A DNA stretch of 11,087 nucleotides. It comes from Kiritimatiellia bacterium. Its GTDB lineage: Bacteria > Verrucomicrobiota > Kiritimatiellia > RFP12 > UBA1067. Shown here in pieces: positions 7,472 through 11,087 of this stretch. The notes beneath the pieces are model-generated. The model was not told where the DNA came from and made no database searches. It saw nothing but the letters and a program-made list of their open reading frames with translations. The first letter of the stretch is position 1. Every line of letters begins with the position of its first letter. The DNA is taken from positions 1 through 11,087 of the forward strand of contig JAKSOY010000149.1 in assembly GCA_024405255.1 (NCBI GenBank), written 5' to 3'. The position numbers and the translations under genes were made by a program.

Positions 7472-8581
7472 TTGAAGCGGGTTCTGATACTCGGGGCGAC
7501 AGGCTCCATCGGTACGAGTGCGTGCGATGTCATTCGCACGCACCCGTCTGATTTTCGCGTGACGGGTTTGGCTGTTCGTTCAAACCGCGAAAAGGCCGAA
7601 GCGCTCGGACGCGAATTCAATGCGCCGGTCTTCTGCGGTGAAGATTCGGCTCGGCGTGCCGTCGAAGAGACGGAGGCGGATCTCGTGCTCGTCTCGACGG
7701 TCGGACTTTCCGGTCTCGCGCCGACTTTGGCGGCGATTGAAAAGGGAACGGACATCGCGCTGGCGACGAAGGAAGTGATGGTCGCGGCGGGCGAACTCGT
7801 CTGCGCGCGCGCCCGCGAAAAGGGCGTGAAGATCATCCCGGTCGATTCCGAGCATTCGGCGATCTTCCAGTGCCTGCAGTCGCCGGATTCGGCAGTGGGG
7901 ACTTCCTGGCGGCAGCGGCGCGACGTGTCGAAGCTGATCCTCACGGCGAGCGGCGGACCTTTCCTTGACGCACCGGCGAATCTGGACGATGTGACACCCG
8001 CCCAGGCGCTCAACCATCCGCGGTGGAAGATGGGACCGAAGGTGACCGTCGATTCCTCGACGATGATGAACAAGGGTTTCGAAATCCTCGAAGCCCGCTG
8101 GCTCTTCGACATCCCCGTCGATCGGATCGATGTGGTGGTGCATCCGGAATCGATCGTCCATTCGCTCGTCGAGTTTACCGACGGTGCGACCCTGGCGCAG
8201 CTTTCGCCGCCGGATATGCGCGTGCCGATCCAGTATGCGTTCAGCTGGCCGTATCGCGTGCCGGCCGAACGACGCGCGCTGGACTTGCCGGCGCTCGCGT
8301 CCTTGACTTTCCGTGCGCCCGATGAAATGCGTTTCCCTGCGTTGCGTCTTGTGAAAGAGGCGGCGCGTGCGGGTGGCACGAAGACGGCGGCTCTCAGTGC
8401 GGCGGACGAAATCGCCGTTGCGCGTTTTCTCGCAGGCGAGATCCGCTATACGGACATTTTGCGCCTGGTTGCCGATGCGGTCGCGGCGGCGCCGGAACTC
8501 CCCTGTGATTCGCTGGACAATATTCTCTCGACGGATGCTTTCGCGCGCACCTTTGCCGCGCGTTGGACGGCTTCGAAATAA
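7472..8581 (+). CDS. dxr: 1-deoxy-D-xylulose 5-phosphate reductoisomerase
   Basis: This 369-residue cytoplasmic enzyme converts 1-deoxy-D-xylulose 5-phosphate to 2-C-methyl-D-erythritol 4-phosphate using NADPH and a divalent metal, the committed step of the MEP isoprenoid pathway. Visible landmarks are the NADPH-binding GATGSIG (8-14), metal-site VDSEHS (124-129, with D125 and E127), TASGG (158-162), HPRWKMG (182-188), SSTMMNKGFEILEARWLF (195-212; N200, K201 and E204 metal/substrate site) and HPESIVHSLVEF (224-235). The length is close to the usual family size. The start is TTG, 2 nt after the upstream stop and 6 nt after GAAGG, consistent with translational coupling; no in-frame ATG fits before the Rossmann motif. 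One oddity: the conserved 'NKE' of the cofactor region reads TKE (99-101). All other key residues are present, so it should be active. Confidence 0.96.
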   Translation: MKRVLILGATGSIGTSACDVIRTHPSDFRVTGLAVRSNREKAEALGREFNAPVFCGEDSARRAVEETEADLVLVSTVGLSGLAPTLAAIEKGTDIALATKEVMVAAGELVCARAREKGVKIIPVDSEHSAIFQCLQSPDSAVGTSWRQRRDVSKLILTASGGPFLDAPANLDDVTPAQALNHPRWKMGPKVTVDSSTMMNKGFEILEARWLFDIPVDRIDVVVHPESIVHSLVEFTDGATLAQLSPPDMRVPIQYAFSWPYRVPAERRALDLPALASLTFRAPDEMRFPALRLVKEAARAGGTKTAALSAADEIAVARFLAGEIRYTDILRLVADAVAAAPELPCDSLDNILSTDAFARTFAARWTASK

Positions 8582-8590
8582 AAGGATTTA

Positions 8591-8595
8591 AAGGA
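8591..8595 (+). promoter_or_regulatory. Ribosome binding site for rseP
   Basis: AAGGA lies 8 nt before ATG 8604 in the short A-rich gap after dxr. A second AAAGGA at 8581-8586 is too far upstream to decide the start. Confidence 0.6.
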
Positions 8596-8603
8596 AAATA
8601 GAA

Positions 8604-9806
8604 ATGGAATTCATCACCACAGTTGGTTACATTATCGCGTGCATTCTCTTGTTCTCGTTCGCGATCTTCATCCACGAATTCGGCCACTTCATCGTGGCGA
8701 AATACCTGGGGTTCAAGGTCGAGGTGTTTTCGATCGGTTTCGGTCCGGCGCTCTGGAAGAAGACGATCAAGGGCGTCGAGTACCGGATCTCGGCGATTCC
8801 CTTCGGCGGCTATGTGGCGTTGCCGCAGCTCGATCCTGCCGGGACGAAGGCGCTTGAAAACGGGAATGAAAAGGAGTCCGATAAAAAGGACAAGAAATCG
8901 GCGCCGGAAAAGGATCCGTCGACGCCGCTCAATCGCATCCTCGTGGCTTTTGCCGGTCCGTTTGGAAACATCGTTCTGGCGGTCATTCTCGCATTTGTGC
9001 TGGCGGCTGTGCCGAGTGCGCAATTTGGCGAAATACCGGCCGACATCGGCGAAGTGCTGGAGTCGGGTCCTGCTGCAAAGGGCGGAATGAAAGCCGGCGA
9101 CAGGGTTTTGTCCATCAATGGCAATTCGATTTCGTCCTGGACCGAGATGCAGACGGAAATCCAGATCGCAGGTGCTGCGCCGACGAAGATCGTTGTTCAA
9201 CGCGGTCAAGAGCAGAAGGAACTCACGATCACGCCGATGCGCGATTCCGTGACGGGCGCGTGCGCGATTCTGGCCGTGTCGACGACGAACGAAGCCGTCA
9301 AGGCGGCTGCGTGGATGCCGGACCGTAATCCTGGCAAACAGCTCGCGTGGGATGCGCAGCAGATTGTGCGTGTCTTGAAGGCGCTTGTGACGCCGAAAGA
9401 GTCCAAGGCCGCGGCGAAGGCGTTGGGTGGACCGGTGATGATTGCCGAGGGCCTTTACAAGCAGGTGCGCCGTAACCGTTGGGATGCGCTTGGTTTCCTG
9501 CGCTTCCTCAACATCAACCTGGCGATGCTCAACTTGCTGCCGATTCCGGTGTTGGATGGCGGACTCATCTTCTTTGCCCTGTTTGAGCTGCTTTTCCGCC
9601 GTAAGCCGCCGAAGAAGCTGGTGGACAATCTGTCAATCTTCTTCATGTGGTTGTTCTTGTCGCTGATGATCTTCCTCGTGTTCCGCGACGTGGGGCGGAG
9701 TCGCCGCATCCACAAGGCGTTGAACGAGTATGAACAGTATCAGCAACAGGAAAAGCAAAACGCAGAACGTGTGAAGAACTTCAAACCGGCATTCAACCTG
9801 AACTAG
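8604..9806 (+). CDS. rseP: RseP-type site-2 intramembrane zinc metalloprotease
   Basis: A 400-residue inner-membrane M50-family protease that cuts transmembrane substrates, classically anti-sigma factors in envelope stress signalling and leftover signal peptides. The zinc motif HEFGH (24-28; H24, H28, catalytic E25) sits in the first membrane segment. The FGGY motif is at 67-70, a second membrane segment at about 111-136, one PDZ domain at about 145-212, and NLLPIPVLDGG (310-320), whose D318 is the third zinc ligand, in a later segment. A last membrane segment covers about 344-360. E. coli RseP is about 450 residues with two PDZ domains; this one has a single PDZ domain, as in many other phyla. 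A Lys/Glu-rich insert (78-108) and a 38-residue polar tail are unusual. It lies 22 nt after dxr and 4 nt before ispG. The substrate is unknown. Confidence 0.94.
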   Translation: MEFITTVGYIIACILLFSFAIFIHEFGHFIVAKYLGFKVEVFSIGFGPALWKKTIKGVEYRISAIPFGGYVALPQLDPAGTKALENGNEKESDKKDKKSAPEKDPSTPLNRILVAFAGPFGNIVLAVILAFVLAAVPSAQFGEIPADIGEVLESGPAAKGGMKAGDRVLSINGNSISSWTEMQTEIQIAGAAPTKIVVQRGQEQKELTITPMRDSVTGACAILAVSTTNEAVKAAAWMPDRNPGKQLAWDAQQIVRVLKALVTPKESKAAAKALGGPVMIAEGLYKQVRRNRWDALGFLRFLNINLAMLNLLPIPVLDGGLIFFALFELLFRRKPPKKLVDNLSIFFMWLFLSLMIFLVFRDVGRSRRIHKALNEYEQYQQQEKQNAERVKNFKPAFNLN

Positions 9807-9810
9807 TCCT

Positions 9811-10896
9811 ATGTTCGTTCGTTCTCAAACGCGTGCGTTAAAAGTGGGGACACTGCCGTTGGGCGGAGGCGCCCCGGTTTCGGTGCAGACGATGGCGACG
9901 GCCGATCCGCACGATGCGGCGGCGCTGGTCGCTCAGGTTGCACGTTGTGCGGAAGCGGGTGCGGATCTGGTGCGTCTCACCGTGCCGGATGTCGAAGCGG
10001 CGCGCGTGCTCGGCGAAGTTCGTCGTGCCGTCGGCGTTCCGCTTGTGGCGGATATCCATTTCGACTATCGCTGCGCGCTTGCGTCGATCGAGGCCGGTGC
10101 GGATGCGCTGCGGCTCAATCCCGGCAACATCGGGGCGCGTGAGAATGTCCAGGCCGTGGCGCGTGCGGCGAAGGCGAAGGGCGTGCCGATTCGTATCGGC
10201 GTGAATGGCGGCTCGCTGGAGAAGGACATTCGTGCCAAGTACGGGTCCGCGACGGCCGAGGCGCTGGTGGAGAGCGCCTTGCGCCATGTGGGACTTCTGG
10301 AGGCGGAAGGTTTTCGCGACATCGCGATTTCCGTGAAGGCGAGCGATGTGCCGCGTACGCTGGCCGCGTATCGGCTGTTGGCCGAGAAGACGGATTGTCC
10401 GCTTCACCTCGGCGTGACCGAAGCGGGGACTTTCATCCCGGGGACGGTACGCAGTTCCGTCGCATTGGGCATTCTGCTGGCAGAAGGAATCGGCGATACG
10501 ATTCGCGTGTCGTTGACCGATCTGCCTGAAAAGGAGGTCAAGGTCGGACTTGAAATCGTCCGTGCGCTCGGCTTGCGAGCGCCCGGACCCTCGGTCACGA
10601 GCTGTCCGACCTGCGGCCGGACGAAGGTCGATGTGTTCCGTGTCGCGGCTGAAGTCGAGACGGCGCTTGAACAGTTCATGAAGCGAACGGGCATTGCAAC
10701 GCTGCCGCATGTGGCGGTGATGGGCTGCGCGGTGAATGGTCCAGGCGAAGCCAAGGGCGCGGATGTGGCGCTCTGCGGCGGGCGTGACGAGTTCCTGTTG
10801 TTCGTCAAGGGCGAGCCGAGGGGCAAGGTGGCGCCGAACGAAGCCGTCGCCACGGTGATCGCGGCGGTCGCCCAAGAAGTCGGTGTCAAAGTTTGA
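9811..10896 (+). CDS. ispG: 4-hydroxy-3-methylbut-2-en-1-yl diphosphate synthase (IspG/GcpE)
   Basis: This 361-residue cytoplasmic iron-sulfur enzyme reduces 2-C-methyl-D-erythritol 2,4-cyclodiphosphate to HMBPP, the penultimate MEP-pathway step. The N-terminal TIM barrel shows PLVADIHFDYR (77-87), RLNPGNIG (101-108), IRIGVNGGSLEKD (127-139) and SVKASDV (174-180). The C-terminal [4Fe-4S] domain carries SCPTCGR (264-270; C265, C268) and GCAVNGPGE (305-313; C306 and E313), the standard three-Cys-one-Glu cluster ligands. Its length matches the short two-domain form, without the large insert domain of plant and some bacterial enzymes. The start lies 4 nt after the rseP stop, and no Shine-Dalgarno sequence precedes it, so translation probably depends on coupling to rseP. 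With dxr it contributes two MEP-pathway steps to this operon. Confidence 0.96.
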   Translation: MFVRSQTRALKVGTLPLGGGAPVSVQTMATADPHDAAALVAQVARCAEAGADLVRLTVPDVEAARVLGEVRRAVGVPLVADIHFDYRCALASIEAGADALRLNPGNIGARENVQAVARAAKAKGVPIRIGVNGGSLEKDIRAKYGSATAEALVESALRHVGLLEAEGFRDIAISVKASDVPRTLAAYRLLAEKTDCPLHLGVTEAGTFIPGTVRSSVALGILLAEGIGDTIRVSLTDLPEKEVKVGLEIVRALGLRAPGPSVTSCPTCGRTKVDVFRVAAEVETALEQFMKRTGIATLPHVAVMGCAVNGPGEAKGADVALCGGRDEFLLFVKGEPRGKVAPNEAVATVIAAVAQEVGVKV

Positions 10897-10912
10897 ATGA
10901 AAGATGACGCTT

Positions 10913-11087
10913 ATGGGTGAAAAAAGTATCTGGCTCGACACGAATTTTGACGTTCCCTTGCGGCGTGTTCGGAGAACGCGCCCGACCGGGTTCCGCTTTC
11001 TGTTCTGTGCGCTGCTGGGGACAGTCCTCTCGGCCTTTGCGGGGGAACCGCCGGCCGTGCAGGCGCGGGCGTCGATTCGGTGGACGC
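10913..11087 (+). CDS. Unrecognised membrane or exported protein, 5' part only
   Basis: This frame is open from ATG 10913 to the window end (58 codons). The N-terminal residues include an Arg-rich stretch (LRRVRRTRPTG) followed by a hydrophobic segment FRFLFCALLGTVLSAFA and then GEPPAVQARAS, which reads as a signal peptide cleaved after AFA or a membrane anchor. ATG 10913 is chosen because GAAAG (10899-10903) lies 9 nt upstream; ATG 10904 is in frame but has that motif directly against it. TTG 10958 would give a more ordinary signal peptide but has no ribosome binding site. It starts 16 nt after ispG and is probably the next operon member. In some genomes an outer-membrane assembly gene follows rseP, but nothing in these 58 residues shows that. 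No family is recognised. Confidence 0.55.
   Translation, partial: MGEKSIWLDTNFDVPLRRVRRTRPTGFRFLFCALLGTVLSAFAGEPPAVQARASIRWT

Noticed and set aside
9838..10941. Antisense open frames opposite ispG, dxr (7438-8379) and rseP (8394-9209)
   Set aside because: The sense strands encode textbook enzymes with intact motifs. The antisense products are Arg/His- or Ser-rich composition shadows without domains or ribosome binding sites.

Overview
The window is a bacterial chromosomal segment with all genes on the + strand. GC content and codon choice are high-GC. The combination of a Tat-exported xylose-isomerase-like TIM-barrel protein, a giant exported beta-strand-repeat/PA14 protein and GGGAC-rich intergenic palindromes suggests a member of the PVC group, most likely a Kiritimatiellota/Verrucomicrobiota-type organism with a diderm envelope. 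This assignment is inference from gene style; no rRNA or other marker is present to settle it.

Positions 1-489 hold no gene I can support. They contain a run of palindromic elements: a bulged hairpin with perfect 12-bp outer arms (62-125), a short AAGGGG/CCCCTT palindrome (149-165), and a 190-nt imperfect inverted repeat (221-410) made of GGGAC/GTCCC units spaced about 9 nt apart. A near-consensus sigma70-type promoter (442-471) follows and drives the next gene with a very short leader.

Positions 496-6495 are one gene for an exported protein of about 2000 residues. It has a signal peptide, three successive modules that each open with a W-rich 'W-x-G...NW' type segment followed by Gly/Thr/Val beta-strand repeats, then two PA14-like domains, and no recognisable anchor at the C terminus. 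It is probably a surface or secreted carbohydrate-binding or adhesive protein.

A second promoter (6508-6536, extended -10) starts a tight co-directional cluster: a Tat-signal sugar phosphate isomerase/epimerase-like protein, dxr (second MEP-pathway step), rseP (site-2 intramembrane protease), ispG (a late MEP-pathway step) and the first 58 codons of an unrecognised protein with a hydrophobic export signal that runs off the window. Gaps are 2, 22, 4 and 16 nt, so this looks like one operon. dxr and ispG supply isoprenoid precursors (for instance for the undecaprenyl carrier), and rseP is an envelope-maintenance protease; the dxr-rseP-ispG grouping is a familiar bacterial neighbourhood. The exported isomerase at the head is the unexpected member.

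No tRNA, rRNA, CRISPR array, transposase or clear intrinsic terminator was seen. The most curious signals are the nested palindromic elements in the 5' intergenic region and the architecture of the giant exported protein. I do not see convincing evidence of a wholly new biological system.
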